In this document: positions 1 to 9,089 of the stretch, piece by piece | How positions within the stretch are numbered: position 1 is the stretch's first letter | Layout: the number at the start of each line of letters is the position of its first letter | Origin: JAENVU01 sp963756815 | GTDB taxonomy: Bacteria; Actinomycetota; Acidimicrobiia; IMCC26256; JAENVU01 | Assembly: GCA_963756815.1 (NCBI GenBank) | Contig: CAVWPR010000048.1 | Location: 186,001-250,000 of the forward strand | DNA length: 64,000 bases | Direction: 5' to 3' | Translations under genes and position numbers: made by a program | Notes under the pieces: generated by a model | What the model saw: the letters and a program-made list of their open reading frames with translations, nothing else | Told to the model about the DNA's origin: nothing | Database searches by the model: none

Positions 1-71
1 CCTCGTTGTGTCGGGGGGATGGGTCGTAACGTCGCCGAACGTAGCCGGGGCCGCCGCAAAAGTCGAGTGAA

Positions 72-1370
72 ATGGTCGGGAAAAGGGAGGTGGCGTCCGA
101 CACGTCCACTGCCCGCCCGCGCCGACGCTGGCGTCGCGTCGCGCTCGACCTGTCGCCGCTGCGCGAGCGCGACTTCCGCCTGCTGTGGACGGGCGAGATG
201 TTCTCCGAGATCGGGTCGAACATCACGCTCGTCGCGGTCTTCCTGCAGGTCGACGCGCTGACGCACTCGCCGGCGGCGGTGGGACTCATCGGGTTGGTGC
301 AGCTGGTGCCCCTCATGGCGGCGTCGCTCTTCGGAGGGTCCTGGATCGACCGGTACGACCGCCGCAAGCTCCTCCTCGGTGCCCAGGTCGGCCAGATGCT
401 CGCCTCGGGTCTGCTGCTGGCCGGCGCGCTCACGGGCGAGCCGCCGCTGTGGAGCGTCTACCTGGGCGCCGCGCTGGTGGCCGGCTTCTCGGGGTTCTCC
501 CTGGCGACCCGGTCGGCGATGACCCCGAGCCTGGTCCCCGTCGACCGGTTGCCGTCGGCGCTGGCGCTCAACCAGGTGATGTGGAACACCGCCCAGATCG
601 CGGGCCCCGCGCTGGGTGGCATCGTCGTGGGGACGCTCGGCTTCGCATGGGCGTACGGCATCGACGTCGTCTCGTTCGCGGGCACGATCACCGCGGCACT
701 GCTGATGCGACCCCGCCCGCCGATCATCGAGGACCCGGACGCCGAGGTCCTCGGCTCGTGGCGGCGGCTCATGGAGGGCGTCCGCTACCTCAAGGGACGC
801 AAGGTGCTCCAGGGCACCTTCATCGTGGATGTCATCGCGATGGTGTTCGGCATGCCGCGGGTCCTGTTCCCCGTGCTCGCCCGGACGCAGTTCGGGGGCG
901 GCCCCGAACTCGCCGGCTTCCTCTTCGCGTCGGTCTCGGCGGGTGCCGTGATCGCCGCCCTGACGAGCGGCTGGGTCCACCGCGTCGTCCGCCAGGGCCG
1001 GGCGATCGTGGTGTCGATCGTCGTCTGGGGGTTCGCGATCGCGGCATTCGGGCTCGTGGGCGACCGCATCGCGCTCGCGATGCTGTGCCTGGCGGTCGCG
1101 GGCGGGGCCGACGTCGTCTCGGCCGTGTTCCGGTCGACGATCCTGCAGGCGACCGTGCCGGACTCGCTGCGCGGCCGGATGTCGGGCATCCACATCGCGG
1201 TCGTCGCCGGAGGCCCGCGCATCGGCGATCTCGAGGGCGGCCTGGTCGCTTCGGTGTTCACGCCGACCGTCTCGGTGGTGAGCGGCGGAGTCATCTGCGT
1301 GGTCGGCGTGCTCGTGTACGCGGCACTCGTACCGGCGTTCGCGCGTTACCGCGTGGGCGACGCGACCTAG
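72..1370 (+). CDS. MFS transporter (MFS_3/EntS-like exporter)
   Basis: Predicted 12-helix inner-membrane secondary transporter of 432 residues, the usual length for the family. The N-terminal stretch up to about residue 30 is basic and cytoplasmic. The loop between helices 2 and 3 carries a motif-A-like GGSWIDRYDRRK at about residue 89, and the family-typical RLPSALALNQVMWNTAQIAG segment lies near residue 158. This pattern fits the MFS_3 group that includes enterobactin exporter EntS and many drug efflux proteins. The substrate cannot be read from the sequence. No regulator gene is adjacent and the start of the window cuts off the upstream context. Frame intact. Confidence 0.85.
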   Translation: MVGKREVASDTSTARPRRRWRRVALDLSPLRERDFRLLWTGEMFSEIGSNITLVAVFLQVDALTHSPAAVGLIGLVQLVPLMAASLFGGSWIDRYDRRKLLLGAQVGQMLASGLLLAGALTGEPPLWSVYLGAALVAGFSGFSLATRSAMTPSLVPVDRLPSALALNQVMWNTAQIAGPALGGIVVGTLGFAWAYGIDVVSFAGTITAALLMRPRPPIIEDPDAEVLGSWRRLMEGVRYLKGRKVLQGTFIVDVIAMVFGMPRVLFPVLARTQFGGGPELAGFLFASVSAGAVIAALTSGWVHRVVRQGRAIVVSIVVWGFAIAAFGLVGDRIALAMLCLAVAGGADVVSAVFRSTILQATVPDSLRGRMSGIHIAVVAGGPRIGDLEGGLVASVFTPTVSVVSGGVICVVGVLVYAALVPAFARYRVGDAT

Positions 1371-1431
1371 GCATCGGCGACGAGATTCACGAGTTGACTC
1401 GGGCACGCGAACGCGCTCGGATGGCCGACGC

Positions 1432-1875
1432 ATGGCGGGGTACGAGTCGAACGGGCGCGACGCGGGTCGCGGGTCAACACCACTGCCCAGGAAGTTGGGC
1501 ATCAAGCCCGACGCGCTCGTTGCGTTGCTCGCGTCGCCGCCCGGATTCGAGCGCACGCTCGGTGCGTTGCCGGACGGTGTGGAGATCCGCACGCAGGCGC
1601 GCGGCCGCTTCGACGTCATCGTGTTCTTCGCGACGCGTGAGCGCGAGCTGGCGCGACGCTTCCCGGTGATGGCGCGCGCCTTGCTGCCGGACGGCGGTCT
1701 GTGGGTCGCGTGGCCGAAGAAGACGAGTTGCGTCGCGACCGACCTCACCTTCGACCCGGTGCAGGAGGTCGGGCTCGACGCCGGCCTCGTCGACAACAAG
1801 GTGTGCGCGATCGACGACACCTGGTCGGCGTTGCGCTTCGTCGTGCGCACGAGCGACCGTTCCGGTCGCGCGTAG
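1432..1875 (+). CDS. DUF3052 family protein
   Basis: A 147-residue protein with the actinobacterial DUF3052 signature: PLPRKLGIKPDALVALLASP near the start, VIVFFATRERELARRF in the middle, and LWVAWPKKTSCVATDLTFDP followed by GLVDNKVCAIDDTWSALRFV at the end. The function of the family is not established. Soluble, with no signal peptide or membrane helix. It lies 7 bases before the SRAP gene on the same strand, so the two may be cotranscribed. Family assignment is firm; role unknown. Confidence 0.85.
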   Translation: MAGYESNGRDAGRGSTPLPRKLGIKPDALVALLASPPGFERTLGALPDGVEIRTQARGRFDVIVFFATRERELARRFPVMARALLPDGGLWVAWPKKTSCVATDLTFDPVQEVGLDAGLVDNKVCAIDDTWSALRFVVRTSDRSGRA

Positions 1876-1882
1876 TCACGCG

Positions 1883-2584
1883 ATGTGCGGGCGCTACGTC
1901 CAGGCGGCGTCGCCGACGCTTCTCGCGGAGCACTTCGACGTCGACGAGATCGCGCTCGACGAGCCCGTCGCGCCGAGTTGGAACGTCGCACCGCGTGCCG
2001 ACGTGCTGACGATCGTCGAGCGCGAGGATGTCCGCCGGTTGGGGCGGATGCGGTGGGGGTTGGTGCCGTCGTGGGCGCCCGATCCGGGGCTGGGGGACCG
2101 GATGATCAACGCCCGCGCCGAGACCGTGCTCGAGAAGCCCGCCTTCCGAACCGCGCTGGAGCGCCGGCGGTGCATCGTCCCGGCCGACGGCTTCTACGAG
2201 TGGGAGCGGGTGGGTTCCCGCAAACAGCCGATGTACCTTCACGACCGCTCGGGCGCGCCGCTCGCGTTCGCCGGCCTCTGGGCCGTGTGGCGCGATCCCG
2301 ACGAGCCCGATGCACCCTGGCTGCGCACGTGCACGATCGTGACCACCGACGCCAACCGCACGGTCGCGCCGGTGCACGACCGGATGCCGGTGATGCTGCC
2401 CCGCGAGGCGTGGGCGCGCTGGCTCGATCGTGACGAGACCGAGGGGGAAGCCGTCGTCGACCTGCTACGGCCCGCGCCCGACGACCTGCTCGAGCTCTGG
2501 CCGGTGAGCCCGCGCGTCAACAGCGCTCGCCACGACGACGCGCGACTCGTCGAACGCGAGGATCCGCTGACCCTCTTCGGGTGA
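1883..2584 (+). CDS. SOS response-associated peptidase (SRAP/HMCES-YedK family)
   Basis: SRAP proteins form a covalent thiazolidine crosslink with abasic sites in single-stranded DNA and shield them. The 233-residue product keeps the hallmarks. Cys2 directly follows the initiator Met (MCGRY) and is freed by removal of Met1 for crosslinking. Also present are a PSWNVAPR segment, NARAET with the conserved Asn/Glu, GFYEW with the catalytic Glu, and HDRMPVML with the active-site His. Length is normal (YedK is about 220 residues). The start is fixed by the need for Cys2. No LexA box was recognised upstream. Confidence 0.9.
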   Translation: MCGRYVQAASPTLLAEHFDVDEIALDEPVAPSWNVAPRADVLTIVEREDVRRLGRMRWGLVPSWAPDPGLGDRMINARAETVLEKPAFRTALERRRCIVPADGFYEWERVGSRKQPMYLHDRSGAPLAFAGLWAVWRDPDEPDAPWLRTCTIVTTDANRTVAPVHDRMPVMLPREAWARWLDRDETEGEAVVDLLRPAPDDLLELWPVSPRVNSARHDDARLVEREDPLTLFG

Positions 2585-2603
2585 CGCGCGTAGGGTCGTC
2601 GTC

Positions 2604-3350
2604 ATGGAGCATCTCGCGTATCTGGATGTCGTCACGGCGCAGGCGTCGGCACTCGCGTCGGCGGCCCGTACGGTCGGCCCCGACGTCACGGTGCCGGCCA
2701 CGCCCGAGTGGACGATGGCCAAGCTCGTGAAGCACACCGGGACCACGCTCGCCTGGGCGCGGGCCAACGTGGAGCGCGCGGGCGATTTCGTGAACCCGGG
2801 CGAGCTGGATCTCGGACTGCCCGCGTCGCCGGGCGACTACCCGGACTGGCTCGGGGCCGGCGCGGCCGCGTTCGTCGCCACGTCGGCCGCAGCCGACCCC
2901 GCGGCCCCGGCGTGGAGCTGGGGCGTGGACGCACACGCGCGGTTCTGGTCGCGCCGGATGGCGCACGAGACCTCGATCCACCGATGGGACGCCGAGAGCG
3001 CGTCGGGGGCGCAGGCGCCGGTCGACGCCGCGGTCGCGGTCGACGGCATCGACGAGCGACTGGAGAACCTCGTCCCGTCGATGGCGCACAACCCGGCGGG
3101 TCCGGACGCGCTCCGCGGTGGCGGTGAGACGCTCCATCTGCACTGCACCGACACGGACGGCGAGTGGCTCCTGCGATTCGCGCCCGACGGCTTCACGTTC
3201 TCGCGTGAGCACGCCAAGGGCGACCTCGCCGTCCGGGGCGGCGCGAGCGATCTGCTCCTGTGGCTGGTGGGTCGCCGTGGCCTCGATGGTCTCGAGACCT
3301 TCGGCGACACCACGGTCGCCGACACCCACTCCGCCATCCGCTCGTTCTGA
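2604..3350 (+). CDS. Maleylpyruvate isomerase family mycothiol-dependent enzyme
   Basis: A 248-residue member of the DinB/MDMPI superfamily. The N-terminal four-helix metal-binding domain contains TPEWTMAKLVKHTG, where His is a likely metal ligand, and RRMAHETSIHRWDAE, the conserved HxxxHRWD element near residue 120. The C-terminal about 90 residues match the small MDMPI C-terminal domain. Family members use mycothiol as cofactor or bind Zn, but most lack a known substrate. The finding supports a mycothiol-making actinobacterium. It follows the SRAP gene by 19 bases. Confidence 0.8.
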   Translation: MEHLAYLDVVTAQASALASAARTVGPDVTVPATPEWTMAKLVKHTGTTLAWARANVERAGDFVNPGELDLGLPASPGDYPDWLGAGAAAFVATSAAADPAAPAWSWGVDAHARFWSRRMAHETSIHRWDAESASGAQAPVDAAVAVDGIDERLENLVPSMAHNPAGPDALRGGGETLHLHCTDTDGEWLLRFAPDGFTFSREHAKGDLAVRGGASDLLLWLVGRRGLDGLETFGDTTVADTHSAIRSF

Positions 3351-3393
3351 CCCGGCCACTCGTCCGCGGACGCGTCGTTGCCAGGTCCTGGGA

Positions 3394-3407
3394 GGTTCCG
3401 CGGAACC
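3394..3407. promoter_or_regulatory. Perfect 14-bp palindrome GGTTCCGCGGAACC
   Basis: The 207-base gap between the convergent mycothiol-enzyme and F420-oxidoreductase genes holds this perfect palindrome. It has no loop, so it resembles a protein-binding site more than a terminator. Its place between gene 3' ends argues against an operator role. No other feature is seen in the gap. Confidence 0.25.
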
Positions 3408-3557
3408 GTCCGGCGACGTCATGCTCGGGTGCCAACCGTGATCTCGCCGGCGTTCGCGAAACCAGTCACTCCGAGCGTGACGTCCATCTCGAACGCCGCG
3501 CTCGGATGACCGCACCGGCGCCGTGATGCGCACGACGGACACTTCGGGCGCGTCGCG

Positions 3558-4523
3558 TCAGGGCTTGAGCTTCGACAGGGCGTGCATCACCGTCTTCGCC
3601 GTCGGTGGGTCCGAGATGATCATCGGCGCCGGCGTGGTGATCCCGTTGTCGGCGTAGCGGCGGACGCCCTCGGCGCACTGCTCGGGTGAGCCCCAGACGA
3701 TGAGGTCGTCGAGCACCTCGTCGGGGATCACCTCGGTGGCGCCGGCGCGGTCGCCCGCCTTCCACGCGTCCCACATCGGGCGGAGCGCGTCGCCGCGACC
3801 GATCCACTCGTGGAACGCGGCGTACACGGGCACGTTCATGTACTCGGCGATCATCCGCCGGCCGATCGCCCGCACGGTGTCGCGGTCCGTGGTGGGCAGC
3901 ACGAAGATCCGCGCCGCGACCTCCTTGCCCTCGCCCACGATCGGCGCCACGGTCTTCACGTCCTCGGCCGAGAGCCAGTTCACGATTGCGCCGTCGGCCT
4001 CCCGGCCCGCCAGCCGCAGCATCCCCTCGCGCAGCGCGGCGACGAGGATGGGCGGCGGCTCGGCGAGGCGGATGCCGAGCCGGAACCCCTTCACCGAGAA
4101 CGTCTCGTACTCCGCGGTGACCTTCTCGCCCGCGAGCGCAGCGCGCAGGAAGCGGACGGTGTCGCGCACGTGCTGGTACGGCTGCTCGAACGGGATGCCG
4201 TTCCACCGCTCCACGATGACGTTGCTCGACGAGCCGACGCCGAGCACGGCACGGCCAGGAGCGATGTCGGCGAGCGTCGCGATCGACTGCGCGAGCAGCG
4301 CCGGACCGCGCGTGTACACCGGCACGATCGCCTGGCCGAGGCGCAGCGACGGCGCCCACACCGCAGCGAGCGTGAGGGGCGTGAACGCGTCGTACGCGTT
4401 GGTCTCCGCCGACCACACGTCGGTGAACCCGAGCTGCTCCATCTCCACGAACCACTCCCGGTGATCCATGAGCGGGACGCCGGCGAGCGGGATGGTGAGG
4501 CCCCAGCGTTGCGTGACGGTCAT
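3558..4523 (-). CDS. LLM class F420-dependent oxidoreductase
   Basis: Luciferase-like (bacterial luciferase-fold TIM barrel) protein of 321 residues, predicted to transfer hydride with coenzyme F420. Typical segments are LGFTDVWSAETNAYDAFTPL, LRLGQAIVPVYTRGPALLAQ, GRAVLGVGSSSNVIVERWNG and, near the C-terminus, VIWGSPEQCAEGVRRYADNG. The start is chosen at 4523 because a strong AGGAGG lies just upstream. The ATG overlaps the stop of the preceding thioesterase gene by 4 bases (ATGA), so the two are translationally coupled. Substrate unknown; coupling to an acyl-CoA thioesterase suggests lipid or CoA-ester metabolism (inference). Confidence 0.85.
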   Translation of the reverse strand: MTVTQRWGLTIPLAGVPLMDHREWFVEMEQLGFTDVWSAETNAYDAFTPLTLAAVWAPSLRLGQAIVPVYTRGPALLAQSIATLADIAPGRAVLGVGSSSNVIVERWNGIPFEQPYQHVRDTVRFLRAALAGEKVTAEYETFSVKGFRLGIRLAEPPPILVAALREGMLRLAGREADGAIVNWLSAEDVKTVAPIVGEGKEVAARIFVLPTTDRDTVRAIGRRMIAEYMNVPVYAAFHEWIGRGDALRPMWDAWKAGDRAGATEVIPDEVLDDLIVWGSPEQCAEGVRRYADNGITTPAPMIISDPPTAKTVMHALSKLKP

Positions 4524-5368
4524 CCGCGTGCTCCTCCTGCGTCGGTGGTGCGGGGTTCCATGTCCGGGGGCGCTTCGCGCCAGTTGCGCACGATGGTCGA
4601 CTGGCTCGCAGTGCCCAGCAGACGACCGTCGTCGGTCCAGAGGTGCACGAGACCGTGACCGAACCCGTCCGCGATCGCGTGCACCCGGATGTCGGCGAGG
4701 ATCCACTCGGTCTGCGCCCGGCTCGCGACCCGCAGCGTGTTGTCGAGGCTGTTGCCGCCGGCTCGCTGGCCGAGCGCCTGCGAGATGCCGAACGGGACGT
4801 AGTCGCCGACGATCGAGAGCGTCGCGGGGCTGAGGTCGACCAGCCCGGGGAGGTGGACCCACAGCGCGCACCGGCCCGATCCGGGCGTGCCGTCGAGCTC
4901 GTCGAACGTGCGGGCGTCGGCCAGGCGCATGTCGATGCGGTCCATGATCGTGCCCTCGTGTCGATCCATCACCTGACGCGGCGGACACTCGAGTGGCGGC
5001 GGAACCGTCGGCATCTCCGCCCACGATCCGGAGTGCGGGTTGTCCCGCCGTCCCAACGCCGCGTTCACGGTCAGGATCTCGTCGCCGTCGACCGTGGCGA
5101 CCGCGCGAGCCTGGGAGACCTGGTGCCCGCGGACGACCTCGGTCACCCGGACGTCGAGGATGGCGGGCGGGCGCGCGTACGACAGGTACTGGCCGGTGGC
5201 CCAGACGAGCGGGCGTCCCGTCGCCTGCTCGAGCGCCTCGACGCAGGCGCCGAGGCCGGCCCCGCCGAACAGCGCACCAAGGCCCGAGCACAACGAGGGC
5301 ACCACGGGCAGGCGCCAGTGGCGGGGATCGGCGGTCGGCTCCATGCCGAAGAAGGCCACGGCGTCCAT
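4520..5368 (-). CDS. Acyl-CoA thioesterase-like double-hotdog protein
   Basis: About 282 residues resembling TesB-type thioesterase-fold proteins (two hotdog repeats). Visible pieces are PLVWATGQYLSYARPPAILDVRVTEV split over two strands in the N-terminal hotdog and DNTLRVASRAQTEWILADIRVHAI in the second. The latter corresponds to the conserved SLDH...hot-helix region, followed by GHGLVHLWTDDGRLLGTASQ. Start 5368 (MDAVAFFGMEP) is preferred over an upstream in-frame ATG, which would run into the divergent pirin gene. First gene of a two-gene operon with the F420 oxidoreductase (4-base overlap). Confidence 0.75.
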   Translation of the reverse strand: MDAVAFFGMEPTADPRHWRLPVVPSLCSGLGALFGGAGLGACVEALEQATGRPLVWATGQYLSYARPPAILDVRVTEVVRGHQVSQARAVATVDGDEILTVNAALGRRDNPHSGSWAEMPTVPPPLECPPRQVMDRHEGTIMDRIDMRLADARTFDELDGTPGSGRCALWVHLPGLVDLSPATLSIVGDYVPFGISQALGQRAGGNSLDNTLRVASRAQTEWILADIRVHAIADGFGHGLVHLWTDDGRLLGTASQSTIVRNWREAPPDMEPRTTDAGGARG

Positions 5369-5441
5369 GAGTCGGTTGAAGTTAGTGGCGGGAATGGCCG
5401 GGGGTTGATGAGGTTGAAGGATCAGAGCCGAGGAGCAGACC

Positions 5442-6278
5442 ATGAGCACCCGCACCGTTGCCGCCACGATCGAATCGACGCGCGCCCTCGAGGGCGCGGG
5501 GTTCCCGGTCCGACGGCCGTTCCCGACGCCCCGCCTCGCGCAGATCGACCCGTTCCTCCTCCTCGACGAGATGGGGCCCGAGGACCTCGCCCCCGGTCAG
5601 GCCAAGGGCGCGCCCGACCACCCGCACCGCGGGTTCGAGACCGTCACCTACATGGTCGACGGCGCAGTCGAGCACGAGGACTCCGCCGGCAACGCCGGCC
5701 GGATCGGCCCGGGCTCCGTGCAGTGGATGACCGCGGGCTCCGGGGTGATCCATTCCGAGATGCCCGCGCGGGAGATGCAGACCGACGGCGGTCGTCAGCA
5801 CGGGTTCCAGCTCTGGGTCAACCTCCCTGCCGCCGACAAGATGATGGCGCCGCGCTACCAGGAGTTCCTCGCGAAGGAGATCCCGCAGGTGCGCGACGAC
5901 GGCGCCGCCGTCCGGGTCATCGCGGGTGAGTACCGCGGCACCGCCGGGCCGGTGGAGACACACTCGCCGGTCGGGTACCTCCACGTGACGCTGGACCCGG
6001 GTGCCGAGATCCACGCCGCCGCGCCCCGTGACCAGACCGCGCTCGTCTACACGTTCGCGGGCGAGGGTGACGGCACCTTGCGGGTCTACGCCGACGACGG
6101 TGACGAGGTGGCGGTACGCAACGACGGCACCGAGACCGGCGAGTACCTCGTGCTCACCGGCGCGCCGCTCCGGGAGCCGATCGCGAGGTACGGACCGTTC
6201 GTGATGAACACGCGTGAGGAGATCGAGCAGGCGATCGCCGACTACCAGTCGGGACGCTTCGGCGCCATCGCCCGCTGA
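5442..6278 (+). CDS. Pirin family protein (bicupin)
   Basis: 278 residues with the two-cupin pirin architecture. The N-terminal cupin has the metal-binding HPHRGFETVTYM around residue 60, then HEDSAGNAG, and the conserved QWMTAGSGVIHSEMP about 40 residues later. The C-terminal cupin (about 165-275) includes LVYTFAGEG and the terminal EEIEQAIADYQSGRFG that typifies bacterial pirins such as YhhW, a quercetin-dioxygenase-like enzyme. A GAGGAG ribosome site precedes the ATG. It is divergent from the thioesterase gene. Physiological substrate not known. Confidence 0.9.
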   Translation: MSTRTVAATIESTRALEGAGFPVRRPFPTPRLAQIDPFLLLDEMGPEDLAPGQAKGAPDHPHRGFETVTYMVDGAVEHEDSAGNAGRIGPGSVQWMTAGSGVIHSEMPAREMQTDGGRQHGFQLWVNLPAADKMMAPRYQEFLAKEIPQVRDDGAAVRVIAGEYRGTAGPVETHSPVGYLHVTLDPGAEIHAAAPRDQTALVYTFAGEGDGTLRVYADDGDEVAVRNDGTETGEYLVLTGAPLREPIARYGPFVMNTREEIEQAIADYQSGRFGAIAR

Positions 6279-6318
6279 CCAGCGGCGTGGGCGGGGCGCG
6301 GGTGCCAGACTCCGCCGC

Positions 6319-7167
6319 GTGACGGATCTCACGACCACGGTCGTCGCCGCCGGCCTCCGGTTCCCCGAGGGACCCCGCTGGCACGAGGGACGGTTGCTCT
6401 TCTCCGACCAGCACGACGCGAGGGTCCGGGCGCTGACATCCGACGGCGAGCTCACGACCGTCGTCGTCGTCCCGGCTCGGCCCTCGGGCCTCGGCTGGGA
6501 CCCGGACGGACGGATGCTCGTGGTGTCGATGGACGACCGCCGGCTCCTGCGGTTCGACGGCGCCTCGCTCTCGGAGGTGGCCGACCTCACACCGCTGGCG
6601 ACCTGGCACTGCAACGACATGGTCGTCGACGCGGTGGGTCGCGCGTACGTGGGGAACTTCGGCTTCGACCTCGACGCCGGGGCGGACCCCGTGACCGCGA
6701 GCCTCGTGCGTGTCGATCCGGACGGCGCGATCTCGGTCGCGGCCGACGAGCTGCGCTTCCCGAACGGGACGGTCATCACGCCGGACGGCGCCACGATGAT
6801 CATCGGTGAGAGCTGGGCCGGGGTGCTCACCGCCTTCGACGTCGCCGTCGACGGCACGCTGTCGGGTCGGAGGGAGTGGGCAACGCTCGCCGGCGCGGTG
6901 CCGGACGGCATCTGCCTCGACGCCGAGGGTGCGATCTGGTCGGCGTGCCCGCTCACCGGACGGGTGCTGCGTGTCCGCGAGGGCGGCGAGGTCACCGACG
7001 TCGTCACGGTCGATCGTCGCGGCGCCTACGCGTGCATGCTCGGCGGACCCGACCGGACGACGCTCTTCGTCTGCACCGCCGACGCGAGCAACCCCGCCGA
7101 GACGGAGTCGATGCGCGGTGCGATCGAGGTGTGCGAGGTCGACGTGCCGGGTGCCGGCCTGCCCTGA
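6319..7167 (+). CDS. SMP-30/gluconolactonase family protein
   Basis: 282 residues forming a six-bladed propeller of the SMP-30/LRE family, metal-dependent lactonases. Diagnostic segments are FPEGPRWHEGRLLFSDQHD (metal-binding Glu in PEGP), WHCNDMVVDAVGRAYVGNFG (the ND pair), LRFPNGTVITPDG, and AVPDGICLDAEGAIW with the fourth-ligand Asp. The GTG start at 6319 begins VTDLTTTVVAAGLRFPEGP, with the motif at its usual place; an in-frame ATG 35 codons upstream would overlap the pirin gene. It follows pirin by 40 bases. Confidence 0.87.
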   Translation: MTDLTTTVVAAGLRFPEGPRWHEGRLLFSDQHDARVRALTSDGELTTVVVVPARPSGLGWDPDGRMLVVSMDDRRLLRFDGASLSEVADLTPLATWHCNDMVVDAVGRAYVGNFGFDLDAGADPVTASLVRVDPDGAISVAADELRFPNGTVITPDGATMIIGESWAGVLTAFDVAVDGTLSGRREWATLAGAVPDGICLDAEGAIWSACPLTGRVLRVREGGEVTDVVTVDRRGAYACMLGGPDRTTLFVCTADASNPAETESMRGAIEVCEVDVPGAGLP

Positions 7168-7171
7168 CCGG

Positions 7172-8010
7172 TCAGAGACCGATCATCGTGGGCGGCGTGC
7201 CGTCGACGATCTCGGCCAGCCGGCTCCGGGTCGCGCCGGCGTGGGCGTCGTCGGAGAGGACGAAGAACCTGTTCGTCCGCACCGCCTCGACGACGCGCGC
7301 TGCGTAGACCGACGGGTTCGAGTCCGTTGTCGATCATCTGACGGATCATTCCCCCGGCCAGGGAGTCGGCGGTCGGGCTCGGGTTCGGACCGAGCCGGTC
7401 CGGCCAGTTGCGGCCGGACTCCGCGATGCGCGTCCGGATGAACGCAGGGCAGAGCACGCTCACGCCGACGCCGGGTGCGGTGATGCGCGCACTCGTGCGC
7501 GAGCGACTCCGAGATCGCGACGACCGCGTGCTTGGTCGCGTTGTAGGCGGCCATGAAGGGCGCAGCCTTGAGGCCGGCGAGCGACGCGGTGTTCACGATG
7601 TGCCCGTCGCCCTGTTCGACCATGCGGGGCACGAAGGCCCGGATGCCGTGGACCACGCCCATGAGGTTGACGCCGATCGTCCATTCCCAGCCCTCGAGCG
7701 GCACTTCCCACGTGAGGCCACCGGCGCCGCCGACGCCGGCGTTGTTGCAGATCATGTGCGCGGTGCCGAATCGCTCGAAGGTCGCCGCCGCGAACGCGTG
7801 AACGTCGTCGTCGTCGCTCACGTCGCACGGCCAGCCTGCGGCGTCGATCCCCGCGGCGCTCAGCTCGGCGACGGCTTCTGCGAGCGGGCCGGGTTCGATG
7901 TCGGCGAGCGCGACCTTCATGCCGGCCGCGCCGAAGGCGTCGGCGAGCGCGCGCCCGATGCCGCTGGCGCCACCGGTGATCGCGACGACCTTGCCGTCGA
8001 GCTCTTCCAC
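7172..8010 (-). CDS. Short-chain dehydrogenase/reductase (frame broken twice)
   Basis: Classical NAD(P)-dependent SDR. The first part reads GKVVAITGGASGIGRALADA (cofactor motif TGxxxGxG), later CNNAGVG, then NTASLAGL and YNATKHAV with the catalytic Tyr and Lys. The frame then shifts near 7479, continues as VSVLCPAFIRTRIAES, and shifts again near 7322 to end RTNRFFVLSDDAHAGATRSR and so on to the stop at 7172. The rejoined product is about 279 residues, the normal size. The GTG start at 8010 has GGAGGG just upstream. The two breaks look like single-base sequence errors. Substrate unknown. Confidence 0.8.
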
Positions 8011-8083
8011 GTCGGTGTCCCTCCGAGAACGGGCGGTACCCGCCCGCCACCGCGGCATCGTAGGAGGTGACAGGCTGACGCCC

Positions 8084-9089
8084 ATGAGTGTGAACCGCCG
8101 CATCCTGCTCGCCGCCCGCCCGCACGGGCTCGTCACCGAGGACTGTCTGGAGCGTGTGGAGGAGGCGGTGCCGGAGCCCGCCGACGGCGAGGTGCTCCTG
8201 CGCGTCGTCGCGTTGTCGGTCGACCCGACGAACCGGGTGTGGATGCGGGAGGAGGACTCGTACCTCCCGGCGGTCGAGATCGGCGCGGTCGTGCGGGCCG
8301 CGGGCCTCGCACGAGTCGAGCGGTCCCGACGCGAAGGCTTCGCCGAGGGCGACCTCGTCCTCGGCATGCCGGGCTGGCAGGACTACTGGCTGCTCGGGGC
8401 CGACGATCTCGGCAACGTCGTGCCGCCGGGGCTCGAGCCCACCGACCTGCTCTCGATCTACGGCGCCACCGGCGTCACCGCCTGGTTCGGGATCGAGGAC
8501 GTCTGCGCGTTGCAGCCCGGCGAGACGTTCGTCGTGTCGGGCGCGGCCGGTGGTGTCGGTTCGGTCGCCGGTCAGCTCGCGAAGCTGAAGGGCGCGGCCA
8601 CGGTGGTGGGCATCGCCGGGACCGACGAGAAGTGCCGGTGGGTCGTCGACGAACTCGGCTTCGACGCGTGCATCAACTACCGGTCCGACGACGTGGCGGC
8701 ACGGCTCGTGGAGCTGTGTCCCGACGGGATCGACGTCTACTTCGACAACGTCGGCGGCGAGATCCTCGACGCCGTGCTCGCCAACCTCGCGATCGGCGCC
8801 GCGCATCGCGTGCTGCGGTGCGATCTCGACGTACACGCAGGACGAGCCGACCGGCGTGCGGAACACGCCGAACCTCATCATGAAGCGGGCGCGGATGGAG
8901 GGGTTCCTGATCCTCGACTACGTCGACCGCTTCGTCGACGCGATCATGGGTCTCGCCCCGCTCGTCGCCGAGGGGAAGCTGCACTACGCGGTCGAGGTGG
9001 TCGACGGGCTCGAGCACGCACCCGAGACGCTCAACCGGCTGTTCACCGGTGACCACACCGGCAAGCTGATCGTGCGGGTGAGCGAGTGA
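8084..9089 (+). CDS. NADP-dependent medium-chain reductase (leukotriene B4 12-HD/YncB-like; one frameshift)
   Basis: MDR-superfamily enone reductase-type protein of about 335 residues. The N-terminal GroES-like part has SVDPTNRVWMREEDSYLPAV, typical of the PTGR/curcumin reductase group, followed by YGATGVTAWFGIEDV and the Rossmann motif SGAAGGVGSVAGQLAKLKG, then VYFDNVGG. The frame shifts near 8815 and continues with TQDEPTGVRNTPNLIMKRAR, a well-conserved stretch, and ends DHTGKLIVRVSE. It lacks the Zn ligands of alcohol dehydrogenases, as expected for this group. TAGGAGGTGA precedes the start. The stop overlaps a possible GTG start of the next gene by 4 bases. Confidence 0.8.
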